Below, one piece after another: positions 17,804 through 26,569 of a DNA stretch of 64,000 bases. The notes under the pieces were generated by a model. The model had not been told where the DNA came from. It searched no databases and saw only the letters and a program-made list of their open reading frames with translations. The DNA lies in assembly GCA_049841275.1 (NCBI GenBank), contig JASGDN010000091.1, positions 24,407 through 88,406 of the forward strand, written 5' to 3'. A program made the translations under genes and the position numbers. The stretch comes from JASGDN01 sp049841275 (GTDB lineage: Bacteria; Chloroflexota; Chloroflexia; Thermomicrobiales; UBA6265). The number at the start of each line of letters is the position of its first letter. The stretch's first letter is position 1.

Positions 17804-17945
17804 TTGAAACCGGTACGCCCTCACCGCGCGTCTGCGTCGTCCTGACGCCCGCATACTGTCCTTGCCCGCGCCCAGCCTGATGCGGCGCAGGGGTGAGCAC
17901 GGCGCGCCGGGGTTTGGTCGGGCATCGTTCGTTCCGGGGCGTGAG

Positions 17946-17977
17946 AACGTCCCTCGCATTGGTTCGCGAGGGACGTT
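17946..17977 (-). terminator. Intrinsic terminator of the arginase-family operon
   Basis: 12-bp perfect stem (17946-17957 with 17966-17977), 8-nt loop, 34 nt past the stop at 18012. Confidence 0.7.
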
Positions 17978-18011
17978 TCGTCCGGGAAGCTGGCGGATGG
18001 TCTTGGCAGGT

Positions 18012-18413
18012 TCAGGGCGTTGACGGCCGGGAGGCTGTCAACATCGCAGCCATGGTCTGGGACAGCGCATCTCCGGATGCCGTCAAGCGTGAGGCCAGGG
18101 CGCCGCCCAGCTGGCTGTCCAGTGTTTCGAGGGCCGCGAGGTCATCGGGCGTCAGGGTCGCTCGGAGCGCTTGCGCCAGGTCATTGGCGGCTTCGGGTTC
18201 GTTCTCGATCGCGACGAATGCGAGTACGATTGGATCGCCTTGCAGGTGCAGCGTCCATTCGTCGGCCTGGATCTCGACGGCGTCATCGTCCGGCAGTTCG
18301 ACGACATCGATCTCGTCGTCCTCGATCCGGGGGGCGAAGAGCGCCGTGCACGCCTTGCCCAGCGGTGTCTCCAGATCGTCGTCGTGTTCGTCGCGGGCCG
18401 GGTCGTCGTTCAC
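18012..18413 (-). CDS. Small acidic protein coupled to the arginase-family gene
   Basis: 133 aa starting at GTG 18413, inside GTGA shared with the arginase-family stop (4-nt overlap), so translation is probably coupled. It reads as a folded, acidic protein: TPLGKACTALFAPRIEDDEIDVVELPDDDA, then ADEWTLHLQGDPIVLAFVAIENE and a C-terminal helical part. I do not recognise a family. Its fixed position suggests a partner or accessory of the upstream enzyme. A terminator follows it. Confidence 0.6.
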   Translation of the reverse strand: MNDDPARDEHDDDLETPLGKACTALFAPRIEDDEIDVVELPDDDAVEIQADEWTLHLQGDPIVLAFVAIENEPEAANDLAQALRATLTPDDLAALETLDSQLGGALASRLTASGDALSQTMAAMLTASRPSTP

Positions 18414-19309
18414 GCTGAAGCCAATCCCGCGTCCTGCCAGCTGCCGATGGTGCGGTCGATCAGCTTCAGCGTGGATTCCACGGAACGGGTGCCGCGTGCT
18501 CCTGCGCCGGGGTTCAGGCCGGCAACCGTCATCGAGGCCACCTTGCCGGTTGCGAGGACTGATGCCAGCAGGGCGCTCGCCTCCGGTAGCGTCAGGCCAT
18601 CCGGTGACGGTGTCGAAGCACTGGGCACGAGCGACGGATCGAGCACGTCGAGGTCGACGTGCAAGGCGATCAGGTCGACGTGGTTTGCGAAGGTCCTGAT
18701 CGTGCGGCGGACGAGATCGGCATCGCCGAGCGACTTGTCTGCGATCAACTGGACATCGGTGGAGCGCAGGAGGGCGCTCTCCTTCTCGTCGATCTCGCGT
18801 GGGCCGACGATGCAGATGCGGTCGGTCGGCACGGTCGCCTGCAATCCTGCCGTCCCACGCCAGATCGGACCGGCCAGGCCGGCGAGGATCGCCACCGGCA
18901 TGCCGGCCAGGATACCACTGTAGGAGGTCTCGGGCGTGTTGAAGTCGGCGTGCGCGTCCACCCAGATGAGGCCAATGCGGGCCGCCGCTCCATGGGCTTG
19001 CTGGAGCCCGGCGATCACGCCGATTGCCGAGGTATCGTCTCCGGCCAGGACCAGAGCGCCTGCGCCGTCTTGCCGGGCGGCGGCAATGGCGGCGGCTGTG
19101 TGGGCGCCGAGCCGGCCAATATTCGCGGCTACGGGACTGTCGACCCGCTCGGCGTCGGGAAGATCGGCTTCGATCGGCCCGACGACCTCGTGATGCTGGC
19201 GTTCCAGCCTGCCGGCAATGCCGGCGGCGACCAGTGCGGAAGGTCCTTGTCCAAGGCCGGAGTCCCGCTCGTCGTACCGATAGGGAACAGTGACCAGATG
19301 AATGCGCAT
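18410..19309 (-). CDS. Arginase/agmatinase-family ureohydrolase with altered metal site
   Basis: 299 aa from ATG 19309 (SD AAAGGA). The fold is clear: LIWVDAHADFNTPETSYSG (about residues 115-131) and HVDLDVLDPSLVPS supply most Mn ligands of ureohydrolases. The first ligand motif, normally GGDHS, here reads AGDDTS, so Asp92 stands where His is expected. The dinuclear site may therefore be altered, or the enzyme may act on another guanidino or formimino compound. Arginase, agmatinase or formimidoylglutamase cannot be separated by eye. First gene of a two-gene operon; divergent from the J-domain gene. Confidence 0.8.
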   Translation of the reverse strand: MRIHLVTVPYRYDERDSGLGQGPSALVAAGIAGRLERQHHEVVGPIEADLPDAERVDSPVAANIGRLGAHTAAAIAAARQDGAGALVLAGDDTSAIGVIAGLQQAHGAAARIGLIWVDAHADFNTPETSYSGILAGMPVAILAGLAGPIWRGTAGLQATVPTDRICIVGPREIDEKESALLRSTDVQLIADKSLGDADLVRRTIRTFANHVDLIALHVDLDVLDPSLVPSASTPSPDGLTLPEASALLASVLATGKVASMTVAGLNPGAGARGTRSVESTLKLIDRTIGSWQDAGLASA

Positions 19310-19528
19310 CGGATGTCCTTTCGCTCGGGACAAGGAAATGCCCACCATTTCTGGTGGAGGTTGCGGGAGACGACATTCGCAGACGAGCGATGCATGCCGG
19401 AAAGCCGGTCCATGCGTGACGATGGCATTCCACCCGACGATGTCGGTGGTGGAGGCAATTGTAGCGATTTGGCGGGCGAATGCGCAGCCGCCGCACAACG
19501 TGTGTTTCTGGGGTATGGGTTGCTGGTC

Positions 19529-19534
19529 TACAAT
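19529..19534 (+). promoter_or_regulatory. Possible -10 (TACAAT) of the J-domain gene
   Basis: TACAAT 60 nt upstream of GTG 19594, with only a weak TTTCTG-like -35. On the minus strand TACAAT also occurs at 19463-19458, possibly for the arginase-family operon. Confidence 0.35.
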
Positions 19535-19593
19535 GCGACGGTCGCGCAGGGCGGCAAAGGGGAGCGGACTCGCACCGCTCGTGGAGCTCGTTC

Positions 19594-20154
19594 GTGGCGT
19601 CTTCCACCGAGTCACAATCGCAGAGTGGGCGGCCAGGCTGGAACGGCTCTCGTGCCCGGCCTGGTTCCGGTGCGGCTCGCAATCCCGACGCCGACACGCT
19701 TTACCAACTCCTGAACGTGCCCTTCACCGCCACGAAGGCGGATATCACCAAGGCCTATCGCGAGTCGATGCGCCGCGTCCATCCGGACCGCGTCCCGGAG
19801 CCGCGCCGCGCCGCCGCCGAGAATCTCGCGAAGGACCTGAACGCGGCCTACGCGATCCTCTCGGACCCGGCGAAGCGCCGCGCCTACGACCAGACGATCC
19901 GGCAGCAGGAGATGCAGGACCAGATCATGAAGCGCTACGTGGGCGGGTTCGGTGGACCCGGCATCGGGGGCGCCGATCCGTTCGCGCAGGGCCTGAAGCG
20001 GGACATCACGTCGTCGGAACGGCGCGACCGTCACCGGAGCGAGCGGTCGGCCTTCGTCACGATTCTTTCCGCGTTCCTCGTGGTGACCCTGGGCGTGATC
20101 GGCCTGCTGGTCCTCTTCTCGCTGGTGTCGTGGGGCCTGGCCCGGATCTTCTAG
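19594..20154 (+). CDS. J-domain protein with C-terminal membrane anchor
   Basis: 186 aa from GTG 19594, preceded by GGAG at 7 nt; an upstream ATG at 19480 lacks an SD. Residues ~33-98 form a J domain (LYQLLNVPFTATKADITKAY) with the HPD motif at ~64-66 (RVHPDRV), followed by NAAYAILSDPAKRRAYD. A single hydrophobic helix (~150-184) closes the protein. It lacks the Gly/Phe and zinc domains of true DnaJ, so it should recruit DnaK to the membrane. Its last 98 nt overlap the convergent phosphotransferase frame. Confidence 0.85.
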   Translation: MASSTESQSQSGRPGWNGSRARPGSGAARNPDADTLYQLLNVPFTATKADITKAYRESMRRVHPDRVPEPRRAAAENLAKDLNAAYAILSDPAKRRAYDQTIRQQEMQDQIMKRYVGGFGGPGIGGADPFAQGLKRDITSSERRDRHRSERSAFVTILSAFLVVTLGVIGLLVLFSLVSWGLARIF

Positions 20155-21343
20155 GGCCACCGGTGCGTTGTCCGCCTGTCCGGCGGTCCTCACTGCGCCC
20201 GGGGGCGCCGGTGCGCGCGGGCTGGTAGCGGCGGGCTTCCTCCGGCACCAGGATGTTGGTCAGCGTTTCCAGCGAATGCAACAGGATGTTGACGCCGCTC
20301 CGGAGCGATGGCACCGCTTCGTGACCGATCATGCGCTCGTCGAGGAAGGCGAGTTCCAGGAGTCGCGCAACCCGTCCGACGAGGTCGATGGCTGCGACGA
20401 CCGGAATCGACCGGCGTTGTTCCGGTGTCAGAGGCGCGACATCGTGGTACGCCCCGACGAGATCCTCGGCGATTGCGGCTGTCCAGCCCTTCACATGTCC
20501 AGCCAGTTGCACCAGATCGAGCACCGGCGAACTGGTCGTCATCGTCGCCCAGCCGGTGACTCCCGTTAGCTCATTCTGCGGCGAGACCAGGAGGTGCGTG
20601 GGCCAGAGGTCGCCGTGGACCACGGTTCTCGTGTCGTCGAGGATGCCGGATGTCGCCTCCAGCCGCGCCGGACCGACGCCCATCACGCGGTTACCGCAAC
20701 GCAGCCAGCGCCGGATCTCGGAGAATCCTGCCGCCTTGTCGCCCAGATGGCGCTTGTCGTTTTGCCACTGCCGGGTTGCAGCCTTCAGGAACCCTGCGAG
20801 GGGCGCCCGGGGGGCTTCCTTCGCGCCAGCGAGCTCGCGCGTCGCGACATGGAACCGCCCAAGCACACGCGCTGCCGCGAAGGCGACATCCTCCACGGGT
20901 GTCGCGGTTGGCACCGGAACGTCGATGGTCTGGCCGTCCGGCGTGCGGAAGTTGCCATACCGGGCGAACGGCCGGCCATCCAGCCAGGTCGCGGCGGTGA
21001 AAAGCTGGCCATCCTGCAGCAGTGCGTAGGCCCCGTCACGATCCCGAATAGGGAGGATGCGTGGCAGCATCGGCACGCCCGCGTCATTCGCGACATCCAG
21101 TGTCTTCGCAACGAAATCGATGCGGCCGACGGTAGTTGCGGGTTCCCAGCGCCGGACGACGCGCAGGCCGTCTGGTGTGGACACGCGCAACAGGTGCGGC
21201 GATCTGCCGAGTGGTTGTGGTTGTGGTGCGGTGAATCCCGGTAGGATCGTCGCGGCGGCGCATTCCAAATGATCGCGCATGTCTGCGGGCGATTCGACGG
21301 GGAAAGACGTATCGGAAGTGGGGGAGGCGTTTCGTTCTGTCAT
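20057..21343 (-). CDS. APH-like phosphotransferase with degenerate catalytic motifs
   Basis: 428 aa from ATG 21343, which sits 6 nt after TATACT (possible leaderless start); ATG 21373 with AGAAGGG is the alternative. The protein kinase-like fold of aminoglycoside/choline phosphotransferases is recognisable: VVHGDLWPTHLLV, TGWATMTTSSPVLDLVQLAGHV. The Brenner motif HGDxxxxN has His for Asn, and the DFG-equivalent D-x-W/D-W site reads TGW, so the metal ligands look lost or changed. The last ~50 residues are Arg/Gly/Pro-rich and are the antisense of the J-domain gene, suggesting a lost stop and C-terminal run-on. Confidence 0.7.
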   Translation of the reverse strand: MTERNASPTSDTSFPVESPADMRDHLECAAATILPGFTAPQPQPLGRSPHLLRVSTPDGLRVVRRWEPATTVGRIDFVAKTLDVANDAGVPMLPRILPIRDRDGAYALLQDGQLFTAATWLDGRPFARYGNFRTPDGQTIDVPVPTATPVEDVAFAAARVLGRFHVATRELAGAKEAPRAPLAGFLKAATRQWQNDKRHLGDKAAGFSEIRRWLRCGNRVMGVGPARLEATSGILDDTRTVVHGDLWPTHLLVSPQNELTGVTGWATMTTSSPVLDLVQLAGHVKGWTAAIAEDLVGAYHDVAPLTPEQRRSIPVVAAIDLVGRVARLLELAFLDERMIGHEAVPSLRSGVNILLHSLETLTNILVPEEARRYQPARTGAPGRSEDRRTGGQRTGGPRRSGPGPTTPARRGPAGRSRPGSPRGTRKES

Positions 21344-21349
21344 GACGCG

Positions 21350-21394
21350 AGTATAGGGCACCGGCAGGGACATTCGTGCCCTTCTGCCGGTGCC
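21350..21394 (-). promoter_or_regulatory. Hairpin and TATACT box between D-aminoacylase and phosphotransferase
   Basis: An 11-bp perfect stem (21357-21367 with 21384-21394) lies 77 nt past the D-aminoacylase stop and is a likely terminator. Immediately downstream TATACT (21355-21350) lies 6 nt from ATG 21343, fitting a leaderless promoter. No good -35 is seen. Confidence 0.45.
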
Positions 21395-21470
21395 GTCATG
21401 GGATTCTCTCGTTCGGTGCCGACCTGCGTCGATCCTGTCGGGACGTGGCTCGCGCGCGTGTTCCCGGCTG

Positions 21471-23123
21471 TCAGTCGCGCGGACGGTATCCCGGACCGTT
21501 CACGCGCTGGCCGGGCATTGCATTCGTGTGCTCGCCGTTGCGCAGGACCGCCGTTCCATTCACGAAGACATCGCGGATGCCGACCGAGAGCTGGTGTGGC
21601 TCCATGTAGGTCGCCATGTCGTTGACCGTCTCCGGGTCGAAGATTACGACATCCGCCTTCATCCCGTCGCGTAGCAGACCGCGATCGCGCAGGCTCAGCC
21701 GGTCCGCTACCGCCGAGGAGCACTTCCGCACGGCATCTTCCAGCGTCAGCCATCCGTAGTCGCGCACGAAGCGTCCGATCACCCGCGTATACGTGCCATA
21801 GGATCGCGGGTGCGTCGGGCCGAACGCCGACCACACCTCCGGGTCGTAGCCGCCGGCATCGGTCGAGAACTTGATCCACGGCTGCTTCACCTGCAGTTCG
21901 ATGTTGCTCTCGGTCATGCCCCGATACATGGTGAAGATCCGGTGCTGCTCGATGGTCAGCAGATGCAGCACGGCCTCCGGCCACGGCATGCCAAGGTCCG
22001 CGGCAATCTGGTCGAGCGTCCAGCCCCGGTACTTGATCGTCTCTGGCTGCCGCAGGTCGGCGACGATGACATTCTCCGGTCCGCTCTTGAGCCCGAGATT
22101 CTCCCAGTCCGCGTCCGGATTCGTCATCTCTGCCAGGATCTTCGGACGAAGTTCGGGATCGACGATGTTCTCGAAGAGCTTGCCATCCGCCGCCGTCCAT
22201 GGTGGCAGGCAGGCGGTGATGCCGGTGCCGCCGCCATCGTAGGGGTACATGTCGGCGGCGATGTCGATCCCGGCGTTCCGTGCCCCGGTGATCTGGCGGA
22301 CGATCTGGGCCATCTTCGGCCAGTTGTCCTTCCCCATCACCTTCAGATGATAGATCTCGGTCGCCACGCCGGTCTGCTCGGCGATCTCCAGTGTCTCGGC
22401 GAAGCCGTCGAAGATGAGATCACCTTCCGAGCGCATGTGCGTGATGTGGACACCGTGGTGCTCCGCCACGACACGCATGACCGCGATCAGGTCCTGCGTG
22501 GTGGTGTAGGCATCCGGCGGGTAGATCAACGCCGTGGCGACGCCGAATGCGCCGTCCTCCATCGCCTCGCCAGTGATGCGCTCCATTTCGGCCAGTTCCT
22601 CCGGCGTCGGATCGCCCATCCGCGTACCGCAGGCGTATTGCCGCACCGTGCCTCCGCCGAGGAACGAGCCGAAGTTGACAGAGACACCGCGCTTCTCATA
22701 CTCCGCCAGCCAGTCGCCGAAACGGTTCCATGTATGAGCGAGGCCGTCCCACTCTGCCGCGACATCCGTGTCCACGACACCCACGATCGCTCCGGAGAAG
22801 ATGTTGCTGATCTGGCCACCGGCCGGTGCGGGCGTCCACCCTTCGCCGAGGATCTCGGTGGTGACGCCCTGGGTCACCTTCGAGAGCGAGCGCCGGTCTG
22901 TCAGCCACGGGATGATCGAATGCGATTGGATATCGATGAAGCCCGGCGACACGATGTGGCCCATCGCGTCGATCGTCTCGTTCGCGCTCGCCGGGTCGAT
23001 CGTGTCCGGGGGTGCGATCCGGGCGATGGTCTCGCCGGCAATCGCGACATCGCCGTAGAACCACGGGTTGCCCGTACCATCGACGATGCGGCCGCCGGTG
23101 ATGAGCAGGTCGTATTGGGACAT
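21471..23123 (-). CDS. N-acyl-D-amino-acid deacylase family amidohydrolase (copy 1 of 3)
   Basis: 550 aa; AGGAG precedes ATG 23123. Amidohydrolase with the small beta domain (DLLITGGRIVDGTGNPWF) and a TIM barrel. The His motifs HITHMRSEGD and EIYHLKVMGKDNW match the two histidines of the tight metal site in D-aminoacylases; KFSTDAGG carries the conserved Asp. The first-strand motif, usually H-x-H, reads GFIDIQSHSI (Gln for the first His). The usual GNCG Cys motif is replaced by LGEGWTPAP. The family removes acyl groups from D-amino acids or dipeptide-like compounds. Last of three tandem paralogues; probably the end of an operon. Confidence 0.88.
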   Translation of the reverse strand: MSQYDLLITGGRIVDGTGNPWFYGDVAIAGETIARIAPPDTIDPASANETIDAMGHIVSPGFIDIQSHSIIPWLTDRRSLSKVTQGVTTEILGEGWTPAPAGGQISNIFSGAIVGVVDTDVAAEWDGLAHTWNRFGDWLAEYEKRGVSVNFGSFLGGGTVRQYACGTRMGDPTPEELAEMERITGEAMEDGAFGVATALIYPPDAYTTTQDLIAVMRVVAEHHGVHITHMRSEGDLIFDGFAETLEIAEQTGVATEIYHLKVMGKDNWPKMAQIVRQITGARNAGIDIAADMYPYDGGGTGITACLPPWTAADGKLFENIVDPELRPKILAEMTNPDADWENLGLKSGPENVIVADLRQPETIKYRGWTLDQIAADLGMPWPEAVLHLLTIEQHRIFTMYRGMTESNIELQVKQPWIKFSTDAGGYDPEVWSAFGPTHPRSYGTYTRVIGRFVRDYGWLTLEDAVRKCSSAVADRLSLRDRGLLRDGMKADVVIFDPETVNDMATYMEPHQLSVGIRDVFVNGTAVLRNGEHTNAMPGQRVNGPGYRPRD

Positions 23124-23135
23124 CGGATTTCTCCT

Positions 23136-23155
23136 GAGGAGTGAGGATCGAGAAG
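23136..23155. repeat. Dispersed intergenic repeat, GAGGAGTGAGGA type
   Basis: GAGGAGTGAGGATCGAGAAG in the gap between two D-aminoacylase genes. Near-identical copies occur at 24851-24870 and 62698-62715. Confidence 0.5.
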
Positions 23156-23179
23156 GGCTGGGGCGTTACGTCTCGTTTC

Positions 23180-24838
23180 TTACACCATGGCCCTCGTTCC
23201 TCGATAACCGGGACCATTCACCCGCACGCCGGGCAGCGCACCGGTGTGCGTACCGTCCCGCAATACCGCCGTGCTATTGACGAAGACATCGCGAATGCCG
23301 GTCGAAAGCCGATGGGGATCGACGTAGGTCGCGTTGTCCGTGACGGTTGCCGGGTCGAAGACGATGATATCGGCTTTCATGTCATCCCGGATCAGGCCGC
23401 GATCGCGCAGCCCCAGGCGATCCGCGACAGCGGACGAGCACTTGCGCACGGCATCCTCAAGCGTCAGCCAGCCATCGCGCACGAACGGACCGATCACCCG
23501 CGTGTAGGTGCCGTAGGAGCGCGGATGTGTCGGTCCGTCTCCTGCGACGGCGGCGGGATCGAGGCCGCCGGCATCGGTGGAGAACTTGATCCATGGTTGC
23601 TGGATCTGCCGCTGGATGTTCTCGCCGCTTATCCCGAGATACATCGTGAAGATGCGCTGCTGCTCGCGATCCAGCAAGGTCAGCACCGCTTCCGGCCAAT
23701 CGGCGCCGAGGTCGTCGGCGATTGCCTGGAGTCGCCAGCCGCGGTACCTCACCAGGTCGGGGTGGCGCAGGTCCGCGACGATGATGTTCTCCGGGCCGAC
23801 GTTCAGGCCGCGATTCTCCCAGTTGGCGTCGGGGTCTCGCATCTCCTTCAGGATGCGTTCGCGGATCACCGGATCGGCGATGTTGGTGTAGAGCTTGCCA
23901 TCGGCGGCCGTCCATGGCGGTAGGCAGGCGGAGAGCCCGGTACCGGAGCCGTCGTACGGGTACATGTCCGCCGCGACATCGATTCCGGCCGCGCGGGCGG
24001 CATTGATGGTGGCGATCACCCGTTCCATCTTGGCCCAGTTGTTCTTGCCGACAGCCTTCAGATGGTAGATCTCGGTGATGACGCCGGTCTTTTCGGCGAT
24101 CTCCAGCGTCTCCGCCAGCCCATCGAAGATCAGGTCCGCTTCCGAGCGCATGTGGGTGATGTGGATGCCGTGGCAGGCAGCCACCACCTCCATGCAGGCG
24201 ATGAGCTCGGGCGTCGTGGAGTAGACATTCGGTGGGTAGATCAGGGCGGTGGCGACGCCGAACGCGCCATCTTCCATCGATTCGGCGACCACCCGGCGCA
24301 TCGTGGCGATCTCGTCCGGCGTTGCGTCGCCCATGCGCATGCCGCAGGCGTATTCTCGGAGCGTGCCGCCGCCGAGGAAGGAGCCGACGTTCACTCCCAC
24401 CCGGCGGCGCTCGAGTTCCGCCAGCCAGTCGCCGAAGCGCGTCCATGTCCGGGCGAGAGCGTCCCATTCCCGGGCCTCTGCCTCCGGAAGCCGGTAGAGC
24501 AGCGATCCCGTGAACGGTGCGTCGATCTGTCCTCCGACCGGCGCAGGCGTCCATAGCTCGCCCATGATCTCGGTCGTTACGCCCTGGGTGACCTTGGAGA
24601 GGGAGCGGCGGTCGGAGAGGAACGGCACGATGGAGTGCGACTGGATGTCGATGAAGCCCGGAGACACGACGTGGCCTGTCGCGTCGATGACCGTTGCGGC
24701 GTCTTCCCGATCGATCGTGCCCGGCGGTGCGACCTTCGCGATGCGGTCGCCGGTGATGGCGACATCACCGTAGAACCAGGGATTCCCGGTGCCATCGACA
24801 ACGCGGCCGCCGGCGATGAGGGTGTCGTACTGGGTCAT
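23180..24838 (-). CDS. N-acyl-D-amino-acid deacylase family amidohydrolase (copy 2 of 3)
   Basis: 552 aa; GGAG lies 8 nt before ATG 24838. Same architecture as copies 1 and 3: DTLIAGGRVVDGTGNPWFYG, GFIDIQSHSIVPF, GVTTEIMGELWTPAP, HITHMRSEAD, EIYHLKAVGKNNW and KFSTDAGG. Here the loop in place of the Cys motif reads MGEL rather than LGEG. It is 56 nt from copy 1 and 69 nt from copy 3. Substrates may differ between copies, but nothing in the sequence tells which. Confidence 0.88.
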   Translation of the reverse strand: MTQYDTLIAGGRVVDGTGNPWFYGDVAITGDRIAKVAPPGTIDREDAATVIDATGHVVSPGFIDIQSHSIVPFLSDRRSLSKVTQGVTTEIMGELWTPAPVGGQIDAPFTGSLLYRLPEAEAREWDALARTWTRFGDWLAELERRRVGVNVGSFLGGGTLREYACGMRMGDATPDEIATMRRVVAESMEDGAFGVATALIYPPNVYSTTPELIACMEVVAACHGIHITHMRSEADLIFDGLAETLEIAEKTGVITEIYHLKAVGKNNWAKMERVIATINAARAAGIDVAADMYPYDGSGTGLSACLPPWTAADGKLYTNIADPVIRERILKEMRDPDANWENRGLNVGPENIIVADLRHPDLVRYRGWRLQAIADDLGADWPEAVLTLLDREQQRIFTMYLGISGENIQRQIQQPWIKFSTDAGGLDPAAVAGDGPTHPRSYGTYTRVIGPFVRDGWLTLEDAVRKCSSAVADRLGLRDRGLIRDDMKADIIVFDPATVTDNATYVDPHRLSTGIRDVFVNSTAVLRDGTHTGALPGVRVNGPGYRGTRAMV

Positions 24839-24850
24839 TGTGTCTCTCCG

Positions 24851-24930
24851 GAGGAGTGAGGACCGAGAAGTGAGTAGTGAGCAACGTGAGGAACCGCGCC
24901 TCGGTCCTCACTTCTCTTGCCTCACTCCTC
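24851..24930. repeat. Dispersed intergenic repeat with inverted halves
   Basis: GAGGAGTGAGGACCGAGAAG (24851-24870) is followed at 24901-24930 by an inverted, imperfect counterpart (TCGGTCCTCACTTCTC, CCTCACTCCTCGG), so the region can fold into a long hairpin. It reaches into the 3' end of copy 3. Confidence 0.5.
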
Positions 24931-26569
24931 GGTAGCCGGGGCCGTTCACGCGCTGGCCCGGCTTGGCTCCCGTGTGAACGGCATCGCGGAGCACTGGCGT
25001 GCCGTTCACGAAGACATCGCGGATGCCGGTCGAGAGGTGGTGTGGATCGGTGTAGGTTGCGTGGTCGATCACCGTCTCGGGATCGAAGACGATCACGTCG
25101 GCCTTCATCCCATCCCTCAACATGCCCCGGTCCCGCAGGCAGAGGCGATCCGCCACCGACGAAGAACACTTTCGCACGGCATCCTCAAGCGTCAGCCAGC
25201 CGTATTCCCGCACGAAGCGTCCAAGCACGCGTGTGTAGGTGCCATACGCACGCGGGTGGACGAGCCCGATGTCTGCAACGTTGTCCGGGTCGATGCCACC
25301 GGCATCGGTCGAGAACTTGATCCAGGGTTGCTGCACCTGCCGCTTGATGTTCTCCTCGCTCATCCCGAGGTACATCGTGAAGATGTTCGTGCCCTCGACA
25401 TCGAGCAGGTGGACGATCGTCTCCGGCCAGTCCAGGCCGAGATCGTCCGCGACCTGTTGCAATCGCCATCCGCGGTACTTCTTCGTGTCCGGGTGGCTGA
25501 TGCCGGCGAGGATGATGTTCTCCGGGCCGGTGCGGAGCCCCATGTTCTCCCAGTCGGTATCCTCGCTGCGCATCTCGGCGAGGATGCGGGCGCGGATTTC
25601 AGGATCGCGCAGGTTCTCGTGCCGCTTGCCGTTCTCGGAGACCCACCAGGGCAGGCAGGCCGCGAGGCCGGTGCCGGAGCCGTCGTAGGGGTACATGTCG
25701 GCGGTGATGTCCAGCCCGGCGTCGCGCGCCTCGTTGATACGATGGATGACGCCGGCCATCTTCTCCCAGTTGACCTTGCCCGCCGCCTTCAGGTGATAGA
25801 TCTCGGTGGCGACGCCCGTCGCCTCCGCAATGTCCAGCGTCTCGCCGAGCCCGTCGAAGATGAGATCACCTTCCGAGCGCATGTGCGTGATGTGGACGCC
25901 GTTATACGTGGCAACGACCTTCATGCAGGCGATCAGCTCGGGCGTCGTGGAGTAGGCGTTCGGCGGATAGATCAGCGCCGTGGCGATGCCGAACGCGCCG
26001 TCCTCCATCGATTCGGCGACCATCTGCGTCATGGCCGCCAGCTCCTCTGCGGCCGCGTCGCCCATGCGTTCGCCGCAGCCGAACTCGCGGACCGTGCCGC
26101 CGCCGAGGAACGATCCGAAATTGACGGAGACGCCGCGCTTCTCGAACTCGGCCAGCCAGTCGCCGAAGCGCGTCCAGGTGTGGGCCAGCGTCTCCCACTC
26201 CTTCGCCTCCTCCTCGCCGATGCGGTTGATGAGGGCGCCGGTGAAGGCGTTCACGATCTTGCCCCCGAACGGCGCCGGTGTCCAACCCTCGCCGAGGATC
26301 TCGGTGGTGACGCCCTGCGTCACCTTCGAGAGGGACTGACTGTCGGCGAGCCAGGGGATGATCGAATGGGACTGGATGTCGATGAAGCCCGGCGCGACGA
26401 CGTGCTCGCTGGCGTCGATCACGGCGGCGGCGGTTGTCCGGTCGATCGTGTCCGGGGGTGCGATCCGGGCGATGGTCTCGCCGGCAATCGCGACATCGCC
26501 GTAGAACCACGGATTGCCCGTGCCATCGACGATGCGGCCGCCGACGATCAGCGTGTCGATCTGGGCCAT
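24908..26569 (-). CDS. N-acyl-D-amino-acid deacylase family amidohydrolase (copy 3 of 3)
   Basis: 553 aa from ATG 26569, which follows AAGGAG; 14 upstream in-frame codons lack support. Motifs: DTLIVGGRIVDGTGNPWFYG, GFIDIQSHSIIPWL, VTTEILGEGWTPAP, HITHMRSEGD, EIYHLKAAGKVNW and KFSTDAGG. First gene of the three-gene array, all on the minus strand with short gaps, so probably one operon. The peptide/cell-wall context in the window (M81 peptidase, class C serine hydrolase, peptide-binding proteins) fits use of D-amino-acid-containing peptides; this is inference. Confidence 0.88.
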   Translation of the reverse strand: MAQIDTLIVGGRIVDGTGNPWFYGDVAIAGETIARIAPPDTIDRTTAAAVIDASEHVVAPGFIDIQSHSIIPWLADSQSLSKVTQGVTTEILGEGWTPAPFGGKIVNAFTGALINRIGEEEAKEWETLAHTWTRFGDWLAEFEKRGVSVNFGSFLGGGTVREFGCGERMGDAAAEELAAMTQMVAESMEDGAFGIATALIYPPNAYSTTPELIACMKVVATYNGVHITHMRSEGDLIFDGLGETLDIAEATGVATEIYHLKAAGKVNWEKMAGVIHRINEARDAGLDITADMYPYDGSGTGLAACLPWWVSENGKRHENLRDPEIRARILAEMRSEDTDWENMGLRTGPENIILAGISHPDTKKYRGWRLQQVADDLGLDWPETIVHLLDVEGTNIFTMYLGMSEENIKRQVQQPWIKFSTDAGGIDPDNVADIGLVHPRAYGTYTRVLGRFVREYGWLTLEDAVRKCSSSVADRLCLRDRGMLRDGMKADVIVFDPETVIDHATYTDPHHLSTGIRDVFVNGTPVLRDAVHTGAKPGQRVNGPGYRGVRQEK

